Notes: generated by a model from the letters alone, not told the origin. Positions 1 through 8,758 are shown, counted from the first letter of the stretch. The stretch is DNA of 21,558 nt from Verrucomicrobia bacterium UBA1200 (GCA_002309765.1 DBXY01000009.1:1-21558); one strand, 5' to 3'. Numbers and translations: made by a program.

Positions 1-203
1 AACTTCTCATAGGCCGCCCCATCGGAACCGACGGTTGAACTCTTGCTCTTCTTAATCTTGCCGGTCTTGATCAATTTCTCCTTCTCCGCCCTAATTCTGG
101 CAAGAAGCTCGCTGGCTGGCTCGTCATTGGGATCTTGGGGGACGAGTTTGCCGCGAATGGCGAGGTCGAGTATCCGCCGTTTGAACTGCTCAACGACTTT
201 CAT
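1..203 (-). CDS. hsdS: Type I restriction-modification specificity subunit HsdS (N-terminal fragment, runs off left edge)
   Basis: The frame begins with ATG at 201-203 and stays open to the window edge, giving 67 codons. The visible protein starts MKVVEQFKRRILDLAIRGKL and continues through VPQDPNDEPASELLARIRAE to a lysine-rich stretch (KLIKTGKIKKSK). The pattern 'LDLAIRGKLVPQDPNDEPAS.LL.RI+AEK' is the conserved helix found in many type I specificity subunits before or between target-recognition domains. HsdS chooses the DNA target for the HsdR/HsdM complex. The start overlaps the stop of the preceding nuclease gene as ATGA, which points to translational coupling as the last visible gene of the hsd operon. 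The target-recognition domains lie outside the window, so specificity cannot be judged. Confidence 0.85.
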   Translation of the reverse strand, partial: MKVVEQFKRRILDLAIRGKLVPQDPNDEPASELLARIRAEKEKLIKTGKIKKSKSSTVGSDGAAYEK

Positions 204-1411
204 TTTGACGTCCCCTTCACATCTCCGTCGAGAAGCCGCCGCAAATCTTCGACATCGGGCAGAGCCTTGCGAAGTTTCTCCGGCATGTCGTCTGCCGTTT
301 TGTATGTCGCTACTCCCATCGGCTTGGAGTAGTCCTGTATCACATAGTCAACGAAAGACCTGTTCATGTCCTTGCAGAGGATGAGACCGATGGCCGGATT
401 CTCATGAGGCTTACGCTCAAAGCCGTCCAGAACGCTCAGATATCCCTGCAACTGACCAAGATATGAAGTCTTGAACTTGCCGGTCTTGAGTTCCACAGCC
501 ACAAGGCAGTTCAATTCACGGTTGAAGAACAGCAAGTCGATGTACTGATCCTCTCCGAACGCATCGAGATGATACTGGTTGCGAACGAACGTGAAATCCT
601 TGCCGAATGCGAGAATGAAATTCCGGACGTTCTGGACGATAGCATTCTCTAGGACCCTCTCATCGACATCCTGACTGTCCCGTGCGCCAAGCTCCTCAAC
701 GTTGATGAAATCGAGAAGATACCCGTCCTTGAACGTACTAATGGCGCGGAGGGCCTGTCCGGCTGAAGAGAGCGTTTTGGGGAAGTTGTTTGGAAGATTC
801 CCCTGATGGCTGTAGTCATCGCGAGCGATTGCCGCTTCAAGTTCTTCAACGGAGTAATCTTGTTCTGCGCATCGCCTTATGTAGAAAAGGCGTTTCGGCA
901 ATGTTTTTGCTTTTGTGAGCAAGGAGATATGTTGCGTAAAACCTATTTTTAGAAACTCCTCAAAAGGAAATTCTGTCGATTTTGGCAGTTGTAACTGCCA
1001 AAACAATTCATCTGGCAATTTGGCAGTTGCAACTGCCAAATTAGCACATCCGAGACTTTTGGCACTTGCAAGTTCCAAATTGGCAGATGCATCTGCCGAA
1101 CTACTCCTTTCGGCGATGGGACACGACACATCAAGCATTGACCACTCTTCGTAAAAAGTACGCATATTGCGCAAGTTCCGTGCCGAAAAGCCGCGTAATC
1201 CGGGCAGTTCGTTCTGCAAGCGTTCGCTTATTGCATCAATTGCACCCTTGCCCCAGAAACCCTTGCGCGAGTTCGCGGAAAGGTACTTCCCAATGCCGTA
1301 GTAGAGCGTCAGCTGCTTCTCGTTCACGGAACGCGCAGCATCATACTGGCTCTGCAAAATCGCCGTCTTGATAATCTGGACGGCATCGTCGTATTTTCTC
1401 AACTCATTCAT
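200..1411 (-). CDS. DUF1016/YhcG-family PD-(D/E)xK nuclease inside the hsd operon
   Basis: The protein has 403 residues. The N-terminal part (about 5-95) is a DUF1016_N-like helical domain with the family signature 'LYYGIGKYLSANSRKGFWGKGAI' and 'RGFSARNLRNMRTFYEEW'. The C-terminal part (about 150-390) is the YhcG_C PD-(D/E)xK nuclease domain. D292 (in QYIDLLFFN) and E307/K309 (in VAVELKTGKFK) are the likely catalytic residues, followed by QLQGYL. Residues about 104-144 are a low-complexity linker (ADASANLELASAK, ANLAVATAKL, FWQLQLPK) encoded by a palindrome cluster described separately. The gene overlaps hsdM (ATGA at 1408-1411) and hsdS (ATGA at 200-203), so it is co-translated with the restriction system. 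Family members are often found beside hsdS, but their role there is not settled. An accessory defence nuclease is my inference. Confidence 0.9.
   Translation of the reverse strand: MNELRKYDDAVQIIKTAILQSQYDAARSVNEKQLTLYYGIGKYLSANSRKGFWGKGAIDAISERLQNELPGLRGFSARNLRNMRTFYEEWSMLDVSCPIAERSSSADASANLELASAKSLGCANLAVATAKLPDELFWQLQLPKSTEFPFEEFLKIGFTQHISLLTKAKTLPKRLFYIRRCAEQDYSVEELEAAIARDDYSHQGNLPNNFPKTLSSAGQALRAISTFKDGYLLDFINVEELGARDSQDVDERVLENAIVQNVRNFILAFGKDFTFVRNQYHLDAFGEDQYIDLLFFNRELNCLVAVELKTGKFKTSYLGQLQGYLSVLDGFERKPHENPAIGLILCKDMNRSFVDYVIQDYSKPMGVATYKTADDMPEKLRKALPDVEDLRRLLDGDVKGTSK
981..1099. repeat. Cluster of four near-perfect palindromes within the DUF1016 nuclease gene
   Basis: Four related inverted repeats lie at 981-1002, 1017-1042, 1058-1079 and 1080-1099. 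Their common half-site is TTTGGCAnnTG, most clearly TTTGGCAGTTG followed by its complement. The second is a perfect 26-bp palindrome; each of the others has one mismatched pair. Starts are about 38, 39 and 21 bp apart. The copies lie in more than one reading frame: one encodes LAVATAKL and another FWQLQLPK. Protein sequence alone therefore cannot have produced the similarity, and the repetition is at DNA level. The spacers are too short and irregular for a CRISPR array. Confidence 0.85.
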
Positions 1412-2802
1412 TCTTCAATTCCTTTTGCGAGAGCGGTCAGCTGCGAAACGGCCTTGTCGATGGCATCACGGTAGCGAACCATGTCGGCGAGAAGTTCCTT
1501 GAGCGAAACATCGGCATCGTCGTCCGACTGTTCCTTGAGCCATTTGAGGTCGAGGTTCGTCTTGTCTCGCTTGAGCAAGTCCGATGCCGCGAAACGGTGC
1601 CAACGCTCCGTCTCGGTGCGTTTCTTCTGCGTGTAGCATTTGACAAAATCGTCGAGGTGGCGGCGTTCAAGCTTGTTGTTGGCAAGAGTGTGCTTCACGC
1701 CTGTGCGGTAGTCGTACACCCAGGTTTCGTCCGTTTTGCCTCCGCGAGAGAAGAAGAGGACATTCGCCCGGACACCCTGTGCGTAGAAGATGCCCGTCGG
1801 TAGACGAAGAATCGTATGGAGATTGTAGTCTGCGAGGAGTTTTTTGCGCACGACCTCGCCCGCGCCACCATCGAACAGCACATTGTCGGGGAGAACGACC
1901 GCCGCCCTGCCACCGACTTTGAGGAGAAGCATGATGTGCTGTAGGAAGTTCAACTGGTTGTTGGAGGTCTTGGCGAAAAAGTCCTGCCGCATGGAGGATA
2001 TCTCGCCAAGCCCGGCGGGGCGGGTTCCAAATGGGGGATTGGCAAGGATCACATCATAGAGACGTGTCGGCTCCTTTTCAAGGGAATCCTCGCACTTTAT
2101 GGGGCTTGAGTCGATGCCGACACCGTGGAGATAGAGATTCATCGAGGCGAGCGTGACGACGAGCGGCGTGATGTCGTAGCCAGTTAGGGCTTCTGTCTTG
2201 AGAAACATCTGCTTCTTGCGGTCCTGTGATTCGCGTTTCATGTGGTCGAACGCCGCAAGGAGAAATCCACCCGTGCCACAAGCGGGATCGCAGACGGTTT
2301 CGGTTATCTTCGGGTCGGTCACATCCACCATCGCTTTGATGAGGGCACGAGGGGTGAAGTACTGGCCCGCGCCGGACTTCTTGTCCTGTCCGTTCTTTTC
2401 AAGTATTCCCTCGTAGATCGCGCCCTTGGTATCGACCTTGAGCGAAAACCAGTCATGGGCATCAACCATCGCGACAACCTTTGCGAGGTGCGCGGGCTGG
2501 GAAATCTTGTTCTGCGCTTTTGAGAAGATTGTTCCAATGAGACCGGGCTGTTCCGAGAGTTTCTTGAGCGACTTTTCGTAGCGTTCAAGAAGGTCAAAGC
2601 CATCTTTGTCCACGAGATTCGCCCATCGGCAATCTTTCGGAATTTTACTTTCTATGCCAAGCGCCTCGGCCTCCGAATCCATCTTGAGGAAGAGGACGTA
2701 GGTGAGCTGAACGATGTAGTCCGTAAAGGCCACGCCCGCCGCCGCTAGGACATCAGCGAGTTGCCAAACCTTTTGTACGAGAGATTGTTCGTTGTGTTCC
2801 AT
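1408..2802 (-). CDS. hsdM: Type I restriction-modification DNA methyltransferase subunit HsdM
   Basis: The protein has 464 residues and is an N6-adenine methyltransferase that modifies the host target in complex with HsdS. Residues 1-125 match the helical HsdM N-terminal domain. The family signature GQYFTPR is at 146-152, SAM-binding motif I (DPACGTGGF) at 172-180 and catalytic motif IV (NPPF) at 255-258. The C-terminus is helical, as expected for contact with HsdS. It starts 2 bp after the hsdR stop and its own stop overlaps the next gene by ATGA, which fixes its place in the operon. It is a little shorter than enterobacterial HsdM (about 520-530 residues) but has every diagnostic motif and no sign of damage. 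Confidence 0.95.
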   Translation of the reverse strand: MEHNEQSLVQKVWQLADVLAAAGVAFTDYIVQLTYVLFLKMDSEAEALGIESKIPKDCRWANLVDKDGFDLLERYEKSLKKLSEQPGLIGTIFSKAQNKISQPAHLAKVVAMVDAHDWFSLKVDTKGAIYEGILEKNGQDKKSGAGQYFTPRALIKAMVDVTDPKITETVCDPACGTGGFLLAAFDHMKRESQDRKKQMFLKTEALTGYDITPLVVTLASMNLYLHGVGIDSSPIKCEDSLEKEPTRLYDVILANPPFGTRPAGLGEISSMRQDFFAKTSNNQLNFLQHIMLLLKVGGRAAVVLPDNVLFDGGAGEVVRKKLLADYNLHTILRLPTGIFYAQGVRANVLFFSRGGKTDETWVYDYRTGVKHTLANNKLERRHLDDFVKCYTQKKRTETERWHRFAASDLLKRDKTNLDLKWLKEQSDDDADVSLKELLADMVRYRDAIDKAVSQLTALAKGIEE

Positions 2803-2804
2803 GT

Positions 2805-5543
2805 TCAGATTGCCTTCATGAAGAAAGAGGAAAGAGATGACAGCTCGGCGTCGAACGCCTGTGGCGATCCAAAGGCGCGTACACCTTCCGCGAGCAACTG
2901 GAGGTTCCCTTCCACAATGAGTTCTTCTCTCCCGATGGCTCCGTTTGCGAGGATGATGCCAAGCGCCTCTTTGAGCACGTCATCCTGCCCTGGCGTTATC
3001 GCACCTCGTTGTTTCTGGCCTTTCCAGAGTTCGTAACGCTTTGCTGAGGAGAAATATTGCGATGACGAAAGAAGCGAATAGAGCTTCTGCGTCCGCCCAA
3101 GGCCGAAACGGAGTAGTCCGAGCCAGTTCGTCATGGCATCGCGTTCGGGGACAGATGAGAGACGCACAACATCGTTTTGCCTGATGAGCGCGTAGGCGTT
3201 CCATACTTTCGGGCAGGAAAAGGACGAGTTGAAGTGAAGCGCATCGTCACGGATCGACGCCAGAGTCGGATAGTCAAAACGAAGGTCGCGAGCATTTTTA
3301 ACGGCGGTGATGGCGGCGTTGTGCGTAGGATTGGACTTGAGGAACGCCTCAAATCCGTCTAGGACGCTACGGGCCTCGGCATGAGAGAAACCCGTGTAGA
3401 TGATCTCGTCCTTGCCAGGCTTCTGTATGACAACATAACCGGCGTTGAGTTCCAGAAGGTAGTCGCGGGCGGGGGTGTTGTTGATGAGCGACGTGACAAG
3501 AGCGCGACGACTTGTATTCGGCTCAGATGCGGTGGCAAACGGCGGAAGCGAGCCGTTCGACAGGGCCTCAAACAAGGTTTCCGCCATGCTCCGCATCGTA
3601 AATTGGGCGAGGGCGGAGAATTTCATACGTTGAGACTCGGTCGATTTTACACTGATACGCGACAGGCGCGAGGCGAGAAGCCGCAGATTGTCATCTGACA
3701 CTATGCCTAGGGAAAGCTGTTCGAGAAGACGTTGTAGGGTGAGTGGCGCGGGACCGGCTGTTTCTCCGCCCGACGTTCCCTCATCGAACGGATGCTCCGT
3801 GACGCCAACGGCATCGACAACGAAGAACTGATCTTTGCCGTTCGCGTTGGGCGTGACAGCCTTCAGCTGATCAGGGTTGATCGTGCGGCAGCCACGTCCG
3901 CGCATCTGCACATAGAGCGAATAGGTGTTCACGTCACGCATAAAGAGAATCACCTCAAGCGGCTTTATGTCCGTGCCGGTCGCAACAAGAGTTACAGTGA
4001 CCGCGATGCGGAATGTGCGGGAGTTACGGAACTCGCGAATAAGCTTCTGCGGATCGCCGGCGGAATAGGTGATCGTCTGGACGAAATCCGGCGACTGCCC
4101 ATCGAACACCACGCGGGCAATCTCGACTATACGCTGGGCGTGGTACTCTGACTTTGCGAAGATGAGTGTCTTGGGGAGCGATGCCATGTCCGGCTCACGG
4201 GCAAGGTCATCCTTATACATTTCTGTATAGACGGCTTTCTTGTATGCTTCGAGAACCTGACGGATGTGATCAGGCTGGACAATGGCATGGTCAAGTTGTG
4301 TCGCCTCATAATGTGCGGATTCTTCCATCCCCTTTGAGACCGTCTCGCATGTCCGGCGCGTATAAATATCGACCACCTCGCCCTTTGCGACATCAACACC
4401 ATCTGTGGCGGATTTAGTTTGAATCCGATAAACAGAATAATCAACATTGATTCCATCGGCTATCGATTTCTCGTAGGTGTAATTCACAACCGTATTCTTG
4501 TCGAAGAATTCCACCGTCTCCGCCGATGGTGTCGCGGTAAGACCGATGAACTTCGCAGTGTTGAACCATTCAAGAACCGCTCGCCAACGTCCATAGATAG
4601 AACGATGGCACTCGTCAATAATGATGGCATCGAACCAGTCGTGCGGCAACTTGGCGAGTCGCCCGTCAACGATGACAGGCGAAGCTTCCGCCTCGCGGTC
4701 TTCCGCATCCTCGTCCTCGTCGCTTCTCGCGTCTTCGCCCGTCAGAGCGGAATAAACGCGCTGTATGGTAGCAATCGTCACACTCGCCTTGGGATTCGCT
4801 TTGTTACCCTTGAGTCGTTCCGTAATAAAGATATCTGTCAGAGGAGAGCCATTCTGCGTGAGGCGGAAAGTCGAAAACTCGTTCAACGCTTGGTCGCCAA
4901 GATTGTTGCGGTCAACAAGAAACAAAATACGTTTCGCCGGAGTGTAAGATAACAGACGGTACGCGGCCATACATGCAGCATAGGTTTTACCAGCACCTGT
5001 TGCGAGGACAATTAGAGCCTTGTCTGCACCATGGCGGAAACTATATTCAAGGTTAGTAACTGCCTCCAGTTGGCAAGAACGCAATTCGCGGCGTTCGCCC
5101 TCCTTTAATTCCGGAAGCCCGCCCCAATAGGAGTTTATCCCAGATAGTTCAAGGCACTTCTTAGGCGTCGGCATGGTCGAGATTGGATTATATTCACCAG
5201 ATACGGAATCACGCAATAGAATCTTCTCGCCATTTGCAAGAAGTATGACCTTAGGCTCTTCGCTCCAACAAGGATATTCTTTGGGAATGATGTTTGCATA
5301 ATGCGCGGCCTGTTCACCAGCTGCGAACTCAAGATCGATGTCGTTACGTTTTGCCTCAAGGACACCAATGACTTTACCGTCTACAAATAGGAGATAGTCC
5401 GCCTCTTTGTTACCGTTGAGAAGGGCCTCTACAAGCGCGATAGCATTATAATCATAAGTGAAATGGTTACGGTCGGCGATATGCCATCCCGCATCAAATA
5501 GTTGTTCGTCTATTTTGATTCTGGCGCTTTCTTCCGGCTTCAT
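2805..5543 (-). CDS. hsdR: Type I restriction enzyme endonuclease/translocase subunit HsdR
   Basis: The protein has 912 residues and is the motor and nuclease of the type I complex, translocating DNA with ATP and cutting at a distance. An N-terminal PD-(D/E)xK nuclease is visible around D49 (ADYLLFVDGK) and E63/K65 (VLEAKR). The superfamily 2 helicase core follows: Walker A ATGAGKT at 181-187, DECH box at 310-313, TATPS at 336-340, the motif V region ATGTDIKPLE at 521-530 and motif VI QMRGRGCR at 546-553. An acidic stretch at 275-286 between the Walker motifs is usual for the family. The C-terminal region from about 600 is helical and resembles the EcoEI-type R-subunit C-terminus. The start ATG at 5541-5543 has AAAGG about 9 bp upstream. 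This is the first gene of the operon and it looks intact. Confidence 0.95.
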   Translation of the reverse strand: MKPEESARIKIDEQLFDAGWHIADRNHFTYDYNAIALVEALLNGNKEADYLLFVDGKVIGVLEAKRNDIDLEFAAGEQAAHYANIIPKEYPCWSEEPKVILLANGEKILLRDSVSGEYNPISTMPTPKKCLELSGINSYWGGLPELKEGERRELRSCQLEAVTNLEYSFRHGADKALIVLATGAGKTYAACMAAYRLLSYTPAKRILFLVDRNNLGDQALNEFSTFRLTQNGSPLTDIFITERLKGNKANPKASVTIATIQRVYSALTGEDARSDEDEDAEDREAEASPVIVDGRLAKLPHDWFDAIIIDECHRSIYGRWRAVLEWFNTAKFIGLTATPSAETVEFFDKNTVVNYTYEKSIADGINVDYSVYRIQTKSATDGVDVAKGEVVDIYTRRTCETVSKGMEESAHYEATQLDHAIVQPDHIRQVLEAYKKAVYTEMYKDDLAREPDMASLPKTLIFAKSEYHAQRIVEIARVVFDGQSPDFVQTITYSAGDPQKLIREFRNSRTFRIAVTVTLVATGTDIKPLEVILFMRDVNTYSLYVQMRGRGCRTINPDQLKAVTPNANGKDQFFVVDAVGVTEHPFDEGTSGGETAGPAPLTLQRLLEQLSLGIVSDDNLRLLASRLSRISVKSTESQRMKFSALAQFTMRSMAETLFEALSNGSLPPFATASEPNTSRRALVTSLINNTPARDYLLELNAGYVVIQKPGKDEIIYTGFSHAEARSVLDGFEAFLKSNPTHNAAITAVKNARDLRFDYPTLASIRDDALHFNSSFSCPKVWNAYALIRQNDVVRLSSVPERDAMTNWLGLLRFGLGRTQKLYSLLSSSQYFSSAKRYELWKGQKQRGAITPGQDDVLKEALGIILANGAIGREELIVEGNLQLLAEGVRAFGSPQAFDAELSSLSSFFMKAI

Positions 5544-5570
5544 GCGATTTTGCCTTTCAATCTTATCGCC

Positions 5571-5599
5571 ATGTTACCATACGAAACCAACCAAAACAA
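5571..5599 (-). promoter_or_regulatory. Candidate sigma70-type promoter of the hsd operon
   Basis: On the minus strand TTGTTT (5594-5599) is followed after 17 bp by TAACAT (5571-5576), about 28 bp before the hsdR start. Each hexamer differs from consensus at two or three positions. The spacing is ideal and no better pair was seen upstream of the operon. Confidence 0.4.
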
Positions 5600-5675
5600 T
5601 CATCATCGTTAATACGCAACATCATAAAACCCCAGTTCCCCGTTGAGGGAATTCCTAAACATCAACGCAACACTC

Positions 5676-5694
5676 TAAAGGCACTGTGCCTTTA
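5676..5694. repeat. Perfect inverted repeat in the gap between the hsd operon and the argC operon
   Basis: TAAAGGCAC and GTGCCTTTA face each other around a single T. The repeat lies about 130 bp upstream of hsdR and about 120 bp downstream of the DUF1573 gene stop, in a 270-bp gap (5544-5813) where I see no gene. It could be a repressor site for the hsd operon, or a weak terminator of the argC operon. The T-run expected of a classical terminator is poor on both strands, so the role is open. Confidence 0.5.
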
Positions 5695-5813
5695 AAATGT
5701 AGACAAAAATTTATCAGAAATTTGAACCCAAGGCAAGCAGATATCTAGGTCTTCACGAAGCGCGGATGCATCTGCGTACCGTATTTGATACCGTAATCGG
5801 CGCAATTACAGGT

Positions 5814-6791
5814 TCATTTCAACGGGAGTTTTACATTGTGGCCGCGATAACGGAAAAATAGTTCCGAACCGGGATGTTTTGCGATATAACCGGTGGCAAC
5901 CGGCGAAAACTCCAACTTTACCCGCCAGCCTCGTTTTCCGGTTAACTGCTCAAAAGCAACCGTTACTCCTGGCACCGGGCTTTCGTATTCAGGAATTCCG
6001 TCGGCGGTCTCGCCCACCCGCAAAAACAGGTTCAGCGAGCGCACCGCCGATCCTGCGGTTTTGGATAACGTTACCTGCGACGGCACGAATGTCAAACCCA
6101 GATCGCGGATCGCCTCCACATCCAACCCCAGCGGAGGGCGTAAAATTTTATTGCCTTTGGAATCCAAAATCTCGAAGAACAGGGTGTGGCTCTGCACCTG
6201 GGCATCGGAAAACCGGACACGGCGTTCCAACGTGTATGACGCCAGCGGTTGCAAGGCGTTCGTGGAGACGATCGTTTCACAGGTAACGCCGCCTATTTCT
6301 TTAAACGTTATCCGGCCCAACCGATAATCCGGCGAGGAGGCAACCACCTCGTAACGTCCGGTCCAGACCGAGCCAGGCTCCGGATCGCGCAACACGGTCG
6401 GAAGATTACACCTCACCGAAAAGGCGCCTACCGCCTCGCCGCGAATCTCCGCGACGAGAAACGCGCCATCTTCCGCATCGGAGAAAACCGAAATCTGCCT
6501 TGAGAATTGTCCCTGCGACGCAAAGGGAACAAACTCGGCAAAGATTTTCCGTTTTTCACCCGGCGGTACCGTTTCTGGGAACTCCTTAATCACAAGGCAT
6601 GGACAGGATGACACTACGCGGCGAATATGTACCGGACGGTTACCGGAATTATGTAAGGTCAACTCCACCCGGCGGCACTCGCTGTCCGGGAAAGGCGGCA
6701 ACTCCTGCAAAAGCGGGGACAATTGCAAACTTCCGCCAAACGCAAATCGGCAACAAGATAACACTAAGGTAATAATAACGCCAAACTTCAT
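5814..6791 (-). CDS. Exported DUF1573 domain protein
   Basis: I chose the ATG at 6789-6791 (325 residues). It gives a standard signal peptide (MKFGVIITLVLSCCRFAFGG) and starts 10 bp after the preceding stop. An in-frame ATG at 6813-6815 would add 8 residues and overlap that gene; neither has a clear Shine-Dalgarno. Residues about 35-120 are an immunoglobulin-like DUF1573 domain, with the sequence VELTLHNSGNRPVHIRRVVS, the family's SSCPCL cysteine motif at 61-66 and the following 'VPPGEKRKIFAEF' strand. The remaining 200 residues look like further beta-rich repeats without motifs I recognise. DUF1573 proteins are common in Bacteroidota and PVC bacteria and are usually exported; their function is not established. 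It is the last gene of the argC operon. Confidence 0.75.
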   Translation of the reverse strand: MKFGVIITLVLSCCRFAFGGSLQLSPLLQELPPFPDSECRRVELTLHNSGNRPVHIRRVVSSCPCLVIKEFPETVPPGEKRKIFAEFVPFASQGQFSRQISVFSDAEDGAFLVAEIRGEAVGAFSVRCNLPTVLRDPEPGSVWTGRYEVVASSPDYRLGRITFKEIGGVTCETIVSTNALQPLASYTLERRVRFSDAQVQSHTLFFEILDSKGNKILRPPLGLDVEAIRDLGLTFVPSQVTLSKTAGSAVRSLNLFLRVGETADGIPEYESPVPGVTVAFEQLTGKRGWRVKLEFSPVATGYIAKHPGSELFFRYRGHNVKLPLK

Positions 6792-6801
6792 AATTGAAGG
6801 A

Positions 6802-7728
6802 CTAGTCCGCAGCATCCAGACGCCGAATCATCTCCATCACTATTTTCCCAGTGACTAGGAGGCTGTCGGCGGAAATTTTATCAAGCGTATCGGCGGCGGT
6901 GTGCCAATAGTCATTCAGACCGGGGGCGCTGCCGAACTCAAAATCAATCAAATCCACCGCCGGAAAACCGACATCCAAAAACGACTGATGGTCATCAAGA
7001 ATGTGGCCATCGTAAAGACCGATATAATCGCGAAGCCCGACCGCGTCCGCAGCCTCCAAGGCCAGCACCCGAAGCTTCGCCGAGGAGTTGTAAGGCAGAC
7101 GCAATTTCAAATCCCTGTCCCCCACCATATCCAAAAGGATAACGGCATCGATCTGGCACCGGCGGCGTTTCAAATCGGCGGCAATACGTTTGCTGCCGTG
7201 CAAACCGTCACGGGGCGTATATGCCAGCATACACTCCTCGCCATCGGTAAAACCAAGCATGACCGAATGGCGCAACGGCGCGGAAGACTGCAGTAACCGC
7301 CCCAACTCCAACAGCAAACCGGTTGACGATGCGCCATCGTTTGCCCCCTCAAACCCGACAGGAGCGGTGCTGACGGTATCAAAATGCGACAACAGCACAA
7401 TCCACCGATCTCCGCTACCGGGGATGGTTCCGATGACATTTCTCATTGGCAGCAAGCCGCGGGGCGTATGTTGGTTAAACTCGTTAAGCTCAGCCTTTAC
7501 GCCGCGTTTTGCCAACTCATCCCGAATCCAAACCGACGCATTACGGGCGCCATCGGTTCCCGCGTCGCGCGGGGTAAACCCGCGCACCAGCTCAATTGCG
7601 GCGGCAAGCGCATTGGTCGCCGACCCAGAAGTAAATTCCGGCAACGCTGGCGGGTCTTCCGAAATACGCGCCGGGCAACCGCACTCCAGCAAAACGGCAA
7701 GCAGCAGTAGCGGGCAGAGCGTTCTCAT
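6802..7728 (-). CDS. Exported M28-family enzyme, glutaminyl-peptide cyclotransferase-like
   Basis: The protein has 308 residues with an N-terminal hydrophobic segment (about 6-15). C16 and C18 follow it, so it is secreted or a lipoprotein with an atypical lipobox. The zinc-binding pattern of the M28 fold is present: H115 in SHFDT, D131 in GANDGASS, E164/E165 in DGEE, D200 in LLDMVGD and H276 in YWHTAADT. Three features favour glutaminyl cyclase over an ordinary aminopeptidase: DGEE followed by a 'DGLHGSKRIA' segment, the DDHQSFL motif at 245-251, and the 'FPAVDLIDFEF...YWHT' C-terminus. Those enzymes make N-terminal pyroglutamate on exported peptides. A plain M28 peptidase remains possible. 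The start lies 1 bp after the parB stop (TGACATG), implying translational coupling. Confidence 0.8.
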   Translation of the reverse strand: MRTLCPLLLLAVLLECGCPARISEDPPALPEFTSGSATNALAAAIELVRGFTPRDAGTDGARNASVWIRDELAKRGVKAELNEFNQHTPRGLLPMRNVIGTIPGSGDRWIVLLSHFDTVSTAPVGFEGANDGASSTGLLLELGRLLQSSAPLRHSVMLGFTDGEECMLAYTPRDGLHGSKRIAADLKRRRCQIDAVILLDMVGDRDLKLRLPYNSSAKLRVLALEAADAVGLRDYIGLYDGHILDDHQSFLDVGFPAVDLIDFEFGSAPGLNDYWHTAADTLDKISADSLLVTGKIVMEMIRRLDAAD

Positions 7729-7729
7729 G

Positions 7730-8758
7730 TCAGTCCAAAGATATGCCCAGCAAACCCAACAGCCGATTCAGGTCGTTATTGTCGAAGAAATCAATCTCCA
7801 GAGAACCTTTGGAGTGGCGACCGTTCGGGTGGGTAACGCTGGGGAAAACCCGGACCGAAGTTCCGAAATGGCGGTGCAGCCGATCCACCAAATCGTTTAC
7901 GTAATGGGGCGGCAGGTCAGGCTGGGCGACCCGCGCCGGTTTGCCGCTGTTTTCACGGGCTTTTTCGGCGGCACGATGCTTGAGCAGATTTTCCAACTGC
8001 CGCACGGTCAGCGACTCCGCCACGCAACGGCGGGCAATCAGCACCTGCTGCCCTGCATCCTCCACGCCAAGCAACACCTTGGCATGCCCGGTCGAAAGCG
8101 CTCCCTGGGCCACCAGCTGGCGCACCTCTTCCTCCAGATCCAGCAGACGCATCACGTTGGCGATGGCGGAACGAGAACGTCCGACGCGATCGGCGACTTC
8201 CTGCTGGGTGTAATTGTAATTGTCGGTAAGATTGCGGTAAGCCTCGGCTTCTTCGATTATGTTCAGATCCTCGCGCTGGACATTCTCGATAATCGCCATT
8301 TCCGCCGCCAGCCGGTCGTCTTTGACCTCGCGCAGAATAACCGGGACCTTGGTCATGCCCAATTCAATCGCGGCCCGGAGCCGACGTTCACCGGCAATCA
8401 ATTCATACCGGTTATCCTCATTCTTGCGGCAAATCAGCGGCTGAATCAAACCGTTGGCCCGAATGGACTCGGCCAGTTCCCGGATGGATTCGGGGCTGAA
8501 ATCCTGGCGGGGCTGAAACGGGGAACGGAAAATTTCCGCAGCCGGAATATCGACCACCGTATGATCCGAAACCGGTGGAGGGGACGCGGCGATACTAAAT
8601 CCGGTGGAGGCTACGGCGACGTTAGGATCGCCGATCAACTGGTTCAGACCGCGACCCAATCCGCTGTGCCGGGGAGTCTGATGTCCGGCGGAAGGCGGTT
8701 TATGCAATTCACGCGGTTTGTCCGCCGGTTTCTTTTTTTTGTTGTTGGAACTGCTCAT
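7730..8758 (-). CDS. parB: Chromosome-partitioning protein ParB
   Basis: The protein has 342 residues. A lysine-rich N-terminus ends in GLGRGLNQLIG (33-43), the short motif through which ParB proteins stimulate ParA. The CTP-binding/ParB domain follows, with FQPR at 81-84, GERRLRAA at 123-130 and ENVQREDLN at 158-166. A helix-turn-helix for parS binding is at about 184-205 (TQQEVADRVGRSRSAIANVM). The C-terminal dimerisation region ends in DFFDNNDLNRLLGLLGI. ParB loads on parS DNA near the origin and organises segregation. The start overlaps the argC stop (TAATG). No parA lies next to it in the window, which is unusual, since parA and parB are normally adjacent. Confidence 0.95.
   Translation of the reverse strand: MSSSNNKKKKPADKPRELHKPPSAGHQTPRHSGLGRGLNQLIGDPNVAVASTGFSIAASPPPVSDHTVVDIPAAEIFRSPFQPRQDFSPESIRELAESIRANGLIQPLICRKNEDNRYELIAGERRLRAAIELGMTKVPVILREVKDDRLAAEMAIIENVQREDLNIIEEAEAYRNLTDNYNYTQQEVADRVGRSRSAIANVMRLLDLEEEVRQLVAQGALSTGHAKVLLGVEDAGQQVLIARRCVAESLTVRQLENLLKHRAAEKARENSGKPARVAQPDLPPHYVNDLVDRLHRHFGTSVRVFPSVTHPNGRHSKGSLEIDFFDNNDLNRLLGLLGISLD

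Noticed and set aside
981..1099. Possible CRISPR array
   Set aside because: The units are palindromes, their spacing is irregular (38, 39, 21 bp), spacers are at most about 20 bp, and the region is inside an intact coding sequence.
5700..5813. Gene remnant downstream of the DUF1573 gene
   Set aside because: All frames are broken by stops and no motif is recognisable. Only a short direct repeat (TACCGT at 5777 and 5789) was seen, which is too little to call.
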